Part shown: one piece after another, positions 1 through 10,319 of the stretch
Layout of the letters: the number at the start of each line of letters is the position of its first letter
Numbering within the stretch: position 1 is the stretch's first letter
DNA from: Mesorhizobium sp.
Lineage (GTDB): Bacteria; Pseudomonadota; Alphaproteobacteria; Rhizobiales; Rhizobiaceae
Direction of reading: 5' to 3'
NCBI RefSeq assembly: GCF_004962245.1
Contig: NZ_SUHQ01000012.1
Location: 62,001-126,000 of the forward strand
Length of the DNA: 64,000 nucleotides
Notes under the pieces: generated by a model
The model's input: the letters and a program-made list of their open reading frames with translations, nothing else
Databases searched by the model: none
Told to the model about the DNA's origin: nothing
Program-made: the position numbers and the translations under genes

Positions 1-1
1 C

Positions 2-409
2 TCGGAAACCGCCGTGAAAAAATACGGCCTGACGCCAATCGCCCGCATTCTCGGCGGTGCGGCCGCCGGCGTGGCGCCGCGCATCATGGGCATCGGCCCT
101 GTGCCGGCGACGCAGAAGCTGTGTGCCCGGCTCGGTCTGAAGCCGGCAGATTTCGATGTCATCGAGCTCAACGAAGCCTTTGCTTCTCAAGGCATCGCGG
201 TGCTTCGCCAACTCGGCATTGCCGAGGACGCGGAGTACGTCAATCCGAATGGCGGCGCCATCGCGCTCGGCCATCCGCTCGGCATGTCGGGTGCGCGCAT
301 TACCGGCACCGCGGCGCTGGAACTTCGCGAGCGCGGCGGCCGCTATGCACTCGCCACCATGTGTATCGGCGTCGGCCAAGGCATCGCCGTGGCGCTGGAA
401 CGGCAGTGA
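2..409 (+). CDS. acetyl-CoA acetyltransferase (thiolase), C-terminal part, truncated by window edge
   Basis: Thiolase C-terminal motifs [29 protein letters not shown] and [13 protein letters not shown]; frame is open to the window start. Confidence 0.93.
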   Translation, partial: SETAVKKYGLTPIARILGGAAAGVAPRIMGIGPVPATQKLCARLGLKPADFDVIELNEAFASQGIAVLRQLGIAEDAEYVNPNGGAIALGHPLGMSGARITGTAALELRERGGRYALATMCIGVGQGIAVALERQ

Positions 410-593
410 GCAGCCTTATCGCGCCCGGGGGCGCATCTGCTTTAAGCGGCGCCTTTGCGCGAAGCTTCCGGCAGCAGCTCTGCGCCTGCAAATTTGACCA
501 TGTGGACAAAGGTGAGGCTCCGTTACATAGTCGCCCAGCGGATATTCCAGAGAACAAAGCCGGCTCGCACGGCGCCAATCAGAGGGGCATGCA

Positions 594-1625
594 ATGGAAA
601 ATGGGAAGAGCAAAATCCAATTGAAACGCGAAGGGTTTTCGCGACGCAACGTGCTGGAATTGGGTGCGCTCGGCCTGGCGGCGGCCATGTTGCCGGGCCA
701 AGTCTTGGCGCAGGACAAGAAGCTGAAGGTGGCGGCGATCTTCGCCACGCCGATCGAGGAGCCATGGGATCACCAGATCCACGTCGCCCTGCAGAAGGCC
801 GAGAAGGAACTCGGCATCGAATACAAATGGTCGGAGAAAGTGCAGACGGCCGATTTCAGCCGCGTGATGCGCGAATATGCGCAAGGCGGCTATGAGCTGG
901 TGCTGGGCGATGCTTTCGCCGCAGAACGCGAATCGCGCCGGACCGCCAAGCAGTTTCCGAAGGTTGCCTTCCTGTTCGGCTCCGGTGCCGGGCCGGCCGA
1001 ACCGAATTTCGGGGTCTTCGACAATTGGATCCACGAACCTGCCTATCTTTCCGGCCTGATCGCCGGAAAGATGTCGAAATCGGGCATGATCGGCGCCGTC
1101 GCTGCGATGGGCATTCCGGAAGTGAACCGGCTGGTCAACGCTTTCTTTGCCGGTGCAAGGGAAGTCAATCCGGATATCAAGAGGAAGGTTGCTTTCATCG
1201 GCTCCTTCTTCGACCCGCCGAAGGCGAAGGAAGCAGCGATCGCCCAGATCGACGCCGGCGTCGACGTGATCTATGCCGAGCGCTTCGGCGTCATCGAAGC
1301 GGCGGTGGAGAGGAAGATCCTCGCAATTTCCAACATGTCCGACCAGTCGAGCCTTGGCCCCGACACGGTGATCACCGGCCCGGTCTGGGACATGTATCCG
1401 ACGGTCCAGCAAGCGATCAAGCTGGTCAAGGCGGGTGTCTTTACCGCGCAGGACTACGGTGATTTCTCGCGCATGGCCAAGGGGGGTTCCTCTTTGGCGC
1501 CCTACCACAAATTCGACAAGACGCTGCCCGCAGACGTCAAGGAGCTAGTCGAAAAGAAAAAGGCCGAGATCCTCGACGGCAATTTCCGCGTCGACGTGGA
1601 TGAGAATACGCCGGTTTCGGATTGA
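594..1625 (+). CDS. BMP family ABC transporter substrate-binding protein (PnrA-like)
   Basis: Tat-like N-terminus (SRRNVLELG), BMP-family sequence, followed by cognate ATPase and two permeases. Confidence 0.9.
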   Translation: MENGKSKIQLKREGFSRRNVLELGALGLAAAMLPGQVLAQDKKLKVAAIFATPIEEPWDHQIHVALQKAEKELGIEYKWSEKVQTADFSRVMREYAQGGYELVLGDAFAAERESRRTAKQFPKVAFLFGSGAGPAEPNFGVFDNWIHEPAYLSGLIAGKMSKSGMIGAVAAMGIPEVNRLVNAFFAGAREVNPDIKRKVAFIGSFFDPPKAKEAAIAQIDAGVDVIYAERFGVIEAAVERKILAISNMSDQSSLGPDTVITGPVWDMYPTVQQAIKLVKAGVFTAQDYGDFSRMAKGGSSLAPYHKFDKTLPADVKELVEKKKAEILDGNFRVDVDENTPVSD

Positions 1626-1631
1626 GCGAGG

Positions 1632-1780
1632 ATATCCCTCCCTCTTGAGGGGAGGGTGGCCCGCAGGGCCGGGTGGGGTCCGCTGTGACGCGCACCATCT
1701 CAATATCAACGTCGAGGCGGTTGAGGCGACCCCTCCCGCCTCGCTTCGCTCGGCACCCTCCCCTCGAGGGGGAGGGGTAT
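1632..1780. repeat. GC-rich composite inverted intergenic repeat
   Basis: ATCCCTCCCTCTTGAGGGGAGGGTGG...GGGTGGGGTC answered by GACCCCTCCCGCCTCGCTTCGCTCGGCACCCTCCCCTCGAGGGGGAGGGGT. Confidence 0.7.
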
Positions 1781-1806
1781 CCGCGCCAACGCCTAGGATC
1801 CTGCCC

Positions 1807-3324
1807 TTGTCAACGCCCGCCCCTCTCATTGAAATGCGCGGCATCTCCAAGAGCTTCGGCGCCGTCAAGGCAAACGAAGCCGTCGATCTCAGCGTTGCGC
1901 CGGGCGAAATCCTTGGGCTGCTGGGTGAAAACGGCGCCGGCAAGACGACGCTGATGAACGTGCTGTTTGGCGCCTATGCACCGGACGCCGGTGAAATCCT
2001 GGTTCAGGGCCGGCCGGTGACGATCAACAGTTCGGCCGATGCGCTCGCCGCCGGCATCGGCATGGTTCATCAGCATTTCCATCTTGCGCCGCGACTGTCA
2101 GTGCTGGAAAACCTGCTGATCGGCATTCCCGGAAAGTCAGGCCGGATCGACCGCGCCGGCGGGCTGGCGCGGCTCGACGAGATCGGCCGGCAGCACGGGC
2201 TTGCGCTCGATCCGGACCTTCCCGTCTCGGCGCTGTCGGTCGGCGAGCAGCAGCGGCTCGAAATCGTCAAGGCGCTGTTTCGCGGCGCAAGGCTGCTGAT
2301 CCTCGACGAGCCGACAGCGGTGCTGGCGCCGACAGAGGTCGACGGCCTGTTTTCAGCACTGCGGTCGATGGCGACCCAGGGCCTCGGCATCATCTTCATC
2401 TCGCACAAGCTCAACGAGGTCAGGGCGCTGACCCATCGCTGCGTGGTGCTGCGGCATGGCCGTGTGACCGGGCGCGTCGACGCGCCTGCCAGCACGACGT
2501 CCTCGGAGATGGCTCGGCTAATGTGCGGCCACGAGATCGTTCCGCCGGCCAGGGGACCATCGACGCCGGGTGCCGCGGTGCTGATCCTGGACGGCATCTC
2601 GACATCGCGTCATTCCGGCATGCCGCTGCGCGCGGTGTCGCTCGCCGTGCGTGCCGGCGAGATCCTCGGCATTGCAGGCGTCTCGGGCAATGGCCAGCGG
2701 GCGCTGGCCGAGGTGATCTCCGGTATTCACGCGCCCGATGCCGGCCGTATGACGATAGCCGGCAAAATTGTATCGCGGTTCTCGCCGCGCGAGGTGCAGG
2801 CGCTCGGCCTCGGGCGCATCCCGGAGGACCGGATGACGACCGGGCTGGTCACCAATCTGCCGCTCGCCGATTCGATGGTGTTGCCGCGGATCGGCACGGG
2901 GGCGTTCAGCCGCAACGGTCTGCTCAGGCCGGATGCGATCCGCGCTTTCGCCGCGGAACAGATCAAGGCCTACGACATACGCTGCCCCGGGCCGATGACG
3001 CGAGCCGGGGCGCTGTCCGGCGGCAACCTGCAAAAGGCGCTGCTGGCGCGTGAACTCGCCTTCGATCCGAAGGTGCTGATCGTGTCGCAGCCGACGCGCG
3101 GTCTCGACATCGGTGCGGCGCGCTTCATCCACGAAAAGTTTCTCGCCATGCGGGCCAAGGGCTGCGGCATCATCGTCATCGGCGAGGATCTCGAAGAGTT
3201 GCTCATGCTCTGCGACCGCATTGCGGTGATGTATGAGGGCCGCATTGCCGGCACGCTCGACAGCGCGGAGGCCACGATCGCGCGGCTCGGCCTGATGATG
3301 ACCGGGGCGGAGGGGAGGGCGTGA
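1807..3324 (+). CDS. BMP-type (nucleoside/sugar) ABC transporter ATP-binding protein, two ATPase domains
   Basis: Walker A GENGAGKTTLMN, two LSxG signatures (ALSVGEQQRLEI, ALSGGNLQKALLAREL). ORF track starts at 1600, but 1632-1780 is a repeat; in-frame TTG at 1807 is a likely start. Confidence 0.88.
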   Translation: MSTPAPLIEMRGISKSFGAVKANEAVDLSVAPGEILGLLGENGAGKTTLMNVLFGAYAPDAGEILVQGRPVTINSSADALAAGIGMVHQHFHLAPRLSVLENLLIGIPGKSGRIDRAGGLARLDEIGRQHGLALDPDLPVSALSVGEQQRLEIVKALFRGARLLILDEPTAVLAPTEVDGLFSALRSMATQGLGIIFISHKLNEVRALTHRCVVLRHGRVTGRVDAPASTTSSEMARLMCGHEIVPPARGPSTPGAAVLILDGISTSRHSGMPLRAVSLAVRAGEILGIAGVSGNGQRALAEVISGIHAPDAGRMTIAGKIVSRFSPREVQALGLGRIPEDRMTTGLVTNLPLADSMVLPRIGTGAFSRNGLLRPDAIRAFAAEQIKAYDIRCPGPMTRAGALSGGNLQKALLARELAFDPKVLIVSQPTRGLDIGAARFIHEKFLAMRAKGCGIIVIGEDLEELLMLCDRIAVMYEGRIAGTLDSAEATIARLGLMMTGAEGRA

Positions 3325-4379
3325 TGTTCCGTTTGGAAGCCCGCACCAGCACGCCCGCCTGGTTCAATCTCGCTCTGCCGCTGCTGGCGATCGGTACGAC
3401 ATTGGTGCTGTGCAGTGGTCTGATCGCACTGGCCGGCGCTGGCGTGATCGAGGCCTATGGCGTGATGTTTTCGGCGTCGCTGGGCGACAGCTACGCGATC
3501 ACCGAAACGCTGGTGCGCGCGACACCGATGATCTTCACCGGGCTTGCCGTCGCCGTCGCCTTCCGCGCCAAATTCTGGAACATCGGCGCCGAGGGGCAGT
3601 TGCTCGCCGGTGCGGTGGCGAGCTGCGCGGTCGGCGCCATCCCGATGCCGGGGCCGCTCGCCATGCTGCTCATGGCGGTGGCGGGCGCTGCCGCCGGTGC
3701 TGCGGTCGCCTTGGTGCCGGCGACGCTGCGGGTAAAATTCAGGGTTGATGACGTGGTCAGCTCGCTGCTGCTCAACTCGGTCATCTTCTACGCCCTGATG
3801 GCGCTGATCGAAGGCCCGTGGAAGGACAGTTTCAGCGGCTACCCGATCTCGCCGCCGATCGAGGATTCGGCGAATTTCCCGGTGCTGCTCGAAGGCACGC
3901 GGCTGCATCTCGGCGTCGTGGCGGCGTTCCTTGCCTCACCGCTGATCTGGTTCCTGATCGTGCGTACGACGCTCGGTTTCCGGATCAGGGTCATCGGCGA
4001 GAACCCCGAAGCCGCGCGTTATGGCGGCATCCATGTCGAGCGCGTGCTGATTTCGACGGCGCTGCTGTCCGGCGCGCTGGCCGGACTGGCCGGCGTCGGA
4101 GAGGTCGGCGGCGTGCATTTCCAGGTGATGAGCGACATCTCGCCGGGCTACGGCTATTCCGGCATCGTCGTCGCCATGTTGGCGAGGCTCAATCCGCTCG
4201 GCGTGGTGCCGGCGGCGATCTTCCTTGCCGCCGTCATGACCGGCGCCGAGGCGATGTCGCGGGCCACCGGCGTTCCAGCCTTCCTCAGCGACGTCATCCA
4301 GGGCACGGCGCTGCTCGCTATGCTTGTGGCGCTGCTGTTCACCGCTTATCGCATCCGCCGCGTGGGAACAGCCAAATGA
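3321..4379 (+). CDS. ABC transporter permease (BMP/nucleoside type)
   Basis: Hydrophobic, FRAKFWNIGAEGQ motif, operon position overlapping preceding stop. Confidence 0.9.
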   Translation: MMFRLEARTSTPAWFNLALPLLAIGTTLVLCSGLIALAGAGVIEAYGVMFSASLGDSYAITETLVRATPMIFTGLAVAVAFRAKFWNIGAEGQLLAGAVASCAVGAIPMPGPLAMLLMAVAGAAAGAAVALVPATLRVKFRVDDVVSSLLLNSVIFYALMALIEGPWKDSFSGYPISPPIEDSANFPVLLEGTRLHLGVVAAFLASPLIWFLIVRTTLGFRIRVIGENPEAARYGGIHVERVLISTALLSGALAGLAGVGEVGGVHFQVMSDISPGYGYSGIVVAMLARLNPLGVVPAAIFLAAVMTGAEAMSRATGVPAFLSDVIQGTALLAMLVALLFTAYRIRRVGTAK

Positions 4380-5320
4380 GCGTGGTGTTCGAGCAGATCT
4401 TTCAGGTCGGCTTCCTGGCCGCGATTATCCGCATAGCCACGCCCTTGGCCTTTGCGACGCTGGGCGAAATGTTCTCCGAGCGGGCCGGTGTGCTCAATCT
4501 CGGCATCGAAGGCATCATGCTGTTATCGGCGATGACCGGCTTCACGGCGACCAGCCTCAGCGGCAGCCTGTGGCTCGGCGTGCTTGCGGCGGTGCTGACT
4601 GGCGCGCTGATGGGCGGTGTGCACGCGCTGTTCACGGTGGCGCTGGGGCTGAGCCAGCATGTCTGCGGCATCGGCGTGACGCTGTTCTCCTCAGGGCTCG
4701 CCTATTTCCTCTACCGGCTGATCTTCGGCCAGCAGTCGGTTCCGCCGAGCATCAAGGGATTCGAGACGCTGCCGATCCCTGTTCTCTCCGATATCCCGGT
4801 GCTCGGACCGGCGGTGTTCAACCAGTTTTCACTGGTCTACATGGCGATCCTTGCCGTTCCCCTGGCCGCCTTTGTGCTCTACCGGACACCATGGGGACTG
4901 TCGGTGCGCATGGTCGGCGAAAATCCGCGCGCCGCCGACTCGGCGGGTGTCAGCGTCATTGCAACGCGCTTCCAGGCCGTGATCCTCGGCGGCGCGTTGA
5001 TGGGGCTGGCCGGCGCCTTCCTGTCGATGGTGCAGTTCAACGCCTTTACCTTCGGCCTTGTCTCGGGGCGTGGCTGGGTGGCGATCGCGCTCGTCGTCTT
5101 CGGCCGCTGGGATCCCTGGCGTTCGGCGGGAGCAGCGCTGCTGTTTGCCTTCGTCGACGCCCTGCAGTTGCGCATGCAGGCGAGCGGGCTCGGCCACATC
5201 CCTTACGAGGCGTTCCTGATGCTGCCCTTCATCTTCACCATCGTCGCCATGGCGGTGATGTCGCGCAATGCCGTCGCACCCTCGGCGCTGCTCAAGCCGT
5301 TTCGCCGGGAAGAACGCTGA
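4376..5320 (+). CDS. ABC transporter permease (BMP/nucleoside type), second subunit
   Basis: ATGA overlap with previous permease; SERAGVLNLGIEGIMLLSA motif. Confidence 0.9.
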   Translation: MSVVFEQIFQVGFLAAIIRIATPLAFATLGEMFSERAGVLNLGIEGIMLLSAMTGFTATSLSGSLWLGVLAAVLTGALMGGVHALFTVALGLSQHVCGIGVTLFSSGLAYFLYRLIFGQQSVPPSIKGFETLPIPVLSDIPVLGPAVFNQFSLVYMAILAVPLAAFVLYRTPWGLSVRMVGENPRAADSAGVSVIATRFQAVILGGALMGLAGAFLSMVQFNAFTFGLVSGRGWVAIALVVFGRWDPWRSAGAALLFAFVDALQLRMQASGLGHIPYEAFLMLPFIFTIVAMAVMSRNAVAPSALLKPFRREER

Positions 5321-6199
5321 CTAGCTGAGGAATGCCGGCTTCAATATGTCCTCGCACCATTGGCGGAAGCTGGTGGGGGTGGTGGACTGCGGCGTGCGCG
5401 GCTCGGCATTGTCGAGACCCTTGTCCTTGGCCAGCATCATGTCGGTCATTCCCTGCGCGAATGCCTTGGAGGCGCCGCGTTCGATGAAGCCCGCTTTGAA
5501 TGCTTCGAAGGAGATCTGTTGGAGGCGGACCCGCTTGCCCAGCACCTCGGACATGATTTGCGCCATGTCGTTGAAGGACAGGTCCTCGGGGCCGAGGATT
5601 GGGACACTGTTTTGCCCACTCCAGGAGGGGTCGAGCAACAGCTTCGCGGCGATGGCGGCGATGTCGCGGATGGCGCAGGTCGGAAGCTTGCGGTCCGCCG
5701 AAATCGGCGAGAAGAACATGCCCTGGCTCTTGATCGGCTCTACCTGGCGCAGGATGTTGTCCATGAACGAAGGCATCGTCAGCGCCCGGTAGCTTACGCC
5801 CGTACTCGCGATCAGGTCGTCCATTGCCAGCGACGCCGAGACCATTCCGGCGTTCCTCGCTACCCCGCGGCCCAGGGCCGAGACGCCGACCACTCGTTTT
5901 ACTTTCCGGCTCTTGATTGCGTCGCACGCCGGCCGGGTGAAATTCACATAGGCTGCCTCGATGGTCTCGGCGTGGAAGTCCGGGGGCACCAGCCAGAACA
6001 CGGCGTCGGCGCCCGCGAACGCCTGGTTGACGACGTCGATGTCGCCGTGGGACCCCTGCACGACCTCGACGCGCTCGCGTGTGCGCGAGGAGAGACGGGA
6101 GGGGTCGCGCGCGATCACGCGGATGGGTTCGCCACTGTCGAGGAGATTCTCGAGGACTTGGTGGCCGATGCCGCCTGTGGGTGTGGTGACGACGATCAT
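5321..6199 (-). CDS. NmrA/NAD(P)H-binding family protein
   Basis: N-terminal MIVVTTPTGGIGHQVLENLL Rossmann motif; start chosen at internal Met. Confidence 0.85.
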   Translation of the reverse strand: MIVVTTPTGGIGHQVLENLLDSGEPIRVIARDPSRLSSRTRERVEVVQGSHGDIDVVNQAFAGADAVFWLVPPDFHAETIEAAYVNFTRPACDAIKSRKVKRVVGVSALGRGVARNAGMVSASLAMDDLIASTGVSYRALTMPSFMDNILRQVEPIKSQGMFFSPISADRKLPTCAIRDIAAIAAKLLLDPSWSGQNSVPILGPEDLSFNDMAQIMSEVLGKRVRLQQISFEAFKAGFIERGASKAFAQGMTDMMLAKDKGLDNAEPRTPQSTTPTSFRQWCEDILKPAFLS

Positions 6200-6299
6200 A
6201 GGAATCTCTGACTTCTTAATCTCTGGCTTCGTGTCGTGACCGCATTCGCGATCGCTTCGATTTGGCGCAACGAGGCGAGGGAGAGCACCTTCCAAAAAT

Positions 6300-8519
6300 T
6301 CAGGCGTTGAGCGCCTCCAGCACCCGCTCCGGCAGGAACGGATAGTGCCGCAGCCGCACGCCACCGGTGAGCCGCGCCACCGCGTTGGCGATCGCGGGAC
6401 CGATCGGCGGCAGGCCGACTTGGCCCATGCCCCCGATCGGACTCCCGGGCGTTGGGACCACAGCGACCTGGATATCGGGCGCCTCGGACATGCGTATCAC
6501 CCGATAGGTGTCGAAGTTCGATTCCTGCACCTCGCCATTGACGATGTTGATCTGCTCGAACAGCGCGTGGCTGGCACCGTTTGTGATCCCGGTAATCATC
6601 AGTGCCTCGATGTTGCGTGGCTGTATCGCTGTTCCCGGATCGACAGCGCACCACACGGTGTGCACGCGGATTTCGCCGGTTTCCCGGTCAACCGACACCT
6701 CGGCGATCTCAGCGCAATGGGAGCCAAAGGCATCGGAATAGGCGACGCCCAACGCCCGCCCGTCGCGTTGGCGGTCCCATTCCGCCATCTGGGCGACGGT
6801 CTCGATGACCTTGCGCGCCCGCGGCTGGTCCTTCAGGAGCTCCAGCCGAAGCGCCACGGGATCGACGCCCTTGGCGGCGGCGATCTCGTCGATGACGCAT
6901 TCGATGCCGAACCTGGTGTAGCCAACCCCGACCGCGAACCAGAAGCCTACGTCCAGGCCGTTATCCTGGCGGATGTACTCGATCTGATGCGCAGGAACGG
7001 CATAGTTGAAATGCGCGCCCTCGGTCACCACACTGTCGTGTCCCCCTTCGCTCTCGAACAGCTGAGGCATCGTGCGGGCGAAAATGGAATCCGCCACGAT
7101 GCGGTGCCGCCAGCCGACGATGTTGCCGTCGGCATCGAGCCCGACCTGCACATGTTGCGCCTCGAGCGGGCGGTACTTGCCATGCTGGACATCGTCTTCG
7201 CGGCTCCAGATGACCTTGACCGGGCGGCCTTGCACCGCCTTGGCGAGCGACACCGCATCGATGATGAAGTCGGCCTCGGCTTTGCGACCAAAGCCGCCGC
7301 CGAGCAGGGTGGTGTTCACCTTGACCTTGTCGGGGGTGGTGCCGGCCACCTCCGCGGCAAAGCCCTGGGTGCCCGTCGGGCCTTGCGTCGGCGCCCAGAC
7401 TTCAACCGTATCGCCGGTCACGAGCGCCGTGGCGTTCATCGGCTCCATGGTTGCATGGTGAACATGGTCGCTCATGTAATCGACCGCGATGACCGTTGCG
7501 GCCTTCGAGATCGCAGTTCGTGCGTCACCTTCCGTGGCAGCGTTGACGCCGGTTTGGGCGAGGTCGCGGCCAACGCTACGATACGCTTCCAACAGCCGAT
7601 CGCTGGTGTAACTGCGAATCCGCGACGACGTACTCCACGTAACGTCGAGCAGATCCTTGGCCCGCTTCGTCGCCTCGACCGTTTCGCCGATGATGCCGAC
7701 GCCGTAGGAAAGCGGAACGATGTGCGTGATGCCCAGCACGGCCCTGGCTTCGGCATCGTCGATGGTTTCCGGCTGCTCGCCCTGAACGGGCGCCCGCAGC
7801 ACCGCTCCGTACAGCATGTCCGGAAGCTGCACGTCGATGCCGAAGATCGCGGTGCCGTCGACCTTCGAGGGCACGTCGACACGCGGTACCGTCAGATACC
7901 CGATATAGCGCCACTGGTCGCTCGGCTTCAGATCGGCATCGGTCGCCTGCGGCAATGGATCGGGAAGCGCGCCGGCCGCGGCGACCTCGCCGTAGTCGAG
8001 CGAGCGGCCCGACCGCGCGTGCACGACCCGGTTGGGCTGCGTGGTGAGTTCGCCCACCGGAACGTTCAGCATGGCGGCGGCACTTGCCAGGATGACCTTG
8101 CGCGTCTGGGCGCCGACCAGGCGCAGCATATTGTAGTAACCCCGCGTGGATTCGCTGCCGCCGGTGAGCTGTACGCCGTAAAAGCCGGGATTGCCGTACT
8201 TCTCCGCGTCGGACGGAGCCTGGACGACGCGAACCTTGTCCCAATCGGCGTCCATGTCCTCAGCGATGAGCAGCGGCAGCGTCGTCATGATGCCCTGCCC
8301 CATCTCGGAGGCGGGTGACATGATCGTCACCGTGCCGTCGGCCGCGATGGTCAGCCAGGCGTTCGGCCGGTAGCCGCCCTCGACCGCCGGTGCCACGCTG
8401 GCGCCCGAGGCATCCTGGGGCAAGCCGCCGAACGCAACCGAGATGCCGACGCCGCCGACGGTGATGAGGAAGTTGCGCCGCGAGAGCGCTCTGGTGTGAA
8501 GCTGCAATGTCCCGGTCAT
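6300..8519 (-). CDS. xanthine dehydrogenase family molybdopterin-binding subunit (isoquinoline 1-oxidoreductase beta-like)
   Basis: Tat signal SRRNFLITVGG; LGGGFGRKAEADF motif; adjacent 2Fe-2S subunit. Confidence 0.9.
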   Translation of the reverse strand: MTGTLQLHTRALSRRNFLITVGGVGISVAFGGLPQDASGASVAPAVEGGYRPNAWLTIAADGTVTIMSPASEMGQGIMTTLPLLIAEDMDADWDKVRVVQAPSDAEKYGNPGFYGVQLTGGSESTRGYYNMLRLVGAQTRKVILASAAAMLNVPVGELTTQPNRVVHARSGRSLDYGEVAAAGALPDPLPQATDADLKPSDQWRYIGYLTVPRVDVPSKVDGTAIFGIDVQLPDMLYGAVLRAPVQGEQPETIDDAEARAVLGITHIVPLSYGVGIIGETVEATKRAKDLLDVTWSTSSRIRSYTSDRLLEAYRSVGRDLAQTGVNAATEGDARTAISKAATVIAVDYMSDHVHHATMEPMNATALVTGDTVEVWAPTQGPTGTQGFAAEVAGTTPDKVKVNTTLLGGGFGRKAEADFIIDAVSLAKAVQGRPVKVIWSREDDVQHGKYRPLEAQHVQVGLDADGNIVGWRHRIVADSIFARTMPQLFESEGGHDSVVTEGAHFNYAVPAHQIEYIRQDNGLDVGFWFAVGVGYTRFGIECVIDEIAAAKGVDPVALRLELLKDQPRARKVIETVAQMAEWDRQRDGRALGVAYSDAFGSHCAEIAEVSVDRETGEIRVHTVWCAVDPGTAIQPRNIEALMITGITNGASHALFEQINIVNGEVQESNFDTYRVIRMSEAPDIQVAVVPTPGSPIGGMGQVGLPPIGPAIANAVARLTGGVRLRHYPFLPERVLEALNA

Positions 8520-8522
8520 GGC

Positions 8523-8975
8523 TCAGGCCTCCCGTGCGGCGCGCTGAATGGCGCTGATGATCCGCACATAGGTCCCGCAGCGGCAGATGTTGCCGTCCAT
8601 GTGTTCGACGATCTCATCGCGGGTGGGGTTGGGATTGCTCTTGAGGAGCGCCGCCGCCTGCATGATCTGCCCGGACTGGCAATAACCGCATTGCGGCACC
8701 TGCTCGGCGATCCAGGCTTGCTGCAGCGGATGGCTGGCATCCGGCGACAGGCCTTCGATCGTCGTCACCTTCCTGCCGGCCACGTCCTGAAGCAGGGTTA
8801 TGCAGGAGCGCGTCGGCTCACCGTCGACGTGAACGGTGCAGGCGCCACACTGCGCGATGCCGCAGCCGAATTTTGTGCCGGTAAGCTTCAGATGCTCCCG
8901 TATCACCCACAAGAGCGGCGTATCTGGCTCGGCGGCGAGATCCACCGCCCGTCCATTGATCGTGAACGCTGTCAT
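8523..8975 (-). CDS. (2Fe-2S)-binding subunit of molybdenum hydroxylase (isoquinoline 1-oxidoreductase alpha-like)
   Basis: Cys motifs [13 protein letters not shown] and [11 protein letters not shown]...NICRCGTY. Confidence 0.93.
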   Translation of the reverse strand: MTAFTINGRAVDLAAEPDTPLLWVIREHLKLTGTKFGCGIAQCGACTVHVDGEPTRSCITLLQDVAGRKVTTIEGLSPDASHPLQQAWIAEQVPQCGYCQSGQIMQAAALLKSNPNPTRDEIVEHMDGNICRCGTYVRIISAIQRAAREA

Positions 8976-9102
8976 GGTTCTTGTTCCCTTATCTGGCGCT
9001 TTCTAGATAGGCAATAATCGCTGCGCGCTGAGTTGCATCGGGGATGTCGACTGCCATCTCCTCTGCGGTATACTTAGACGATAGGACCTTTGGCAAAGGT
9101 GA

Positions 9103-9140
9103 TCTATGCTGCAAAGTTCATATTACATTTGCAATCGTCC
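9103..9140. repeat. 38-bp imperfect direct repeat, copy 1
   Basis: TCTATGCTGCAAAGTTCATATTACATTTGCAATCGTCC; 32/38 identical to 9241-9278. Confidence 0.8.
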
Positions 9141-9240
9141 TGATGTCGCTCGGTTATGTGGGCATAGCACGGTTTATTACTTGATCGAGGATCACGTTCA
9201 CAGAGACGTTATTATTAAATAACCAATTGAGGAAACGCGG

Positions 9241-9278
9241 TCTATGCTGTAAAGTCCGTATTATCTTCGCAATCGTCC
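9241..9278. repeat. 38-bp imperfect direct repeat, copy 2
   Basis: TCTATGCTGTAAAGTCCGTATTATCTTCGCAATCGTCC; ends 9 bp before the AraC start codon. Confidence 0.8.
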
Positions 9279-9287
9279 GGAACCCTC

Positions 9288-10265
9288 ATGGATCCGCTCT
9301 CAGATGTGCTGTCGCTGCTGAAACCGCGCAGTTATGTGTCCGCTGGCTTCGACGCGGGCGGAAACTGGTCGATCCAGTTCTCCGACCAGCACGAACGCAT
9401 CAAATGCTACGCTGTGGTTTCCGGCGGGTGCTGGCTCTCCGTGCAAGGCGTTCCCGATGCGGTACGCCTGGAGCAGGGGGACTGTTTCGTGCTGCCGAGT
9501 GGACGGCCTTTCCGCCTGGCAAGCGACATGACTTTGACGCCTGTCGAAGCCGGCACGATTTTTCCCCCCGCACGCGCTGGCGGCGTCGTGACGTACAATG
9601 GCGGCGGTGATTTCTTTCTCGTCGGCAGCCGCTTCGCCGTTAGCGGCAATCATGCCGGCATCCTGTTGGGCATGCTGCCGCCCATTGTGCATATCCGGAA
9701 AGAAACAGATCAGGCGGCGCTGCGCTGGTCGGTGGAGCGGATGATGCAGGAGCTGCACGAGCCGCAGCCGGGCGGATTTCTGGTTGCGCAACACCTCGCC
9801 CACATGATGTTGGTTCAGGCCCTGCGCCTGCATTTGGCGGAAGGGCTGGGAGGTGGCGTCGGATGGTTTTTCGCCCTTGCGGACAAGCAGATGAGCGCTG
9901 CGATCAACGCCATGCACGACGATCCGGCGTATCGCTGGACATTACAGGAGCTGGCGGAGCGTGCCGGCATGTCGCGCTCGACCTTTGCCCTGAAATTCAA
10001 AGAGATGGTTGGGACGTCACCGATGGAGTACCTGACGAACTGGCGAATGCTGCTGGCAGGTGACAGGCTGGCGAATTCCAGCGATCCAATCTCCGTCATT
10101 GCTCTGTCGCTCGGCTACGAATCCGAAAGCGCCTTCAGCACGGCCTTCAAGAGGGTCATGGACTGTACGCCACGGCAATATGGCCGTGGCCGCAATCCCG
10201 CTTCCCCTTCAAATGGCGAGGGGAAAGCCGCTCGCCCCGGTCGGCTCGAATCCACCGCAGGCTGA
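9288..10265 (+). CDS. AraC family transcriptional regulator with cupin-like N-terminal domain
   Basis: C-terminal AraC HTH (LQELAERAGMSRSTFALKFKEMVGTSPMEYLTNWRM); divergent from Mo-hydroxylase genes. Confidence 0.92.
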   Translation: MDPLSDVLSLLKPRSYVSAGFDAGGNWSIQFSDQHERIKCYAVVSGGCWLSVQGVPDAVRLEQGDCFVLPSGRPFRLASDMTLTPVEAGTIFPPARAGGVVTYNGGGDFFLVGSRFAVSGNHAGILLGMLPPIVHIRKETDQAALRWSVERMMQELHEPQPGGFLVAQHLAHMMLVQALRLHLAEGLGGGVGWFFALADKQMSAAINAMHDDPAYRWTLQELAERAGMSRSTFALKFKEMVGTSPMEYLTNWRMLLAGDRLANSSDPISVIALSLGYESESAFSTAFKRVMDCTPRQYGRGRNPASPSNGEGKAARPGRLESTAG

Positions 10266-10319
10266 TAGACGCGGGTGGCGGCGCTGGGATGTCGATCCGG
10301 TCCGAGCCGAAGGGAATTC

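Noticed and set aside
6345-8318. 657-aa plus-strand ORF antisense to the molybdopterin subunit
   Set aside because: Shadow ORF of high-GC coding DNA; no domain pattern
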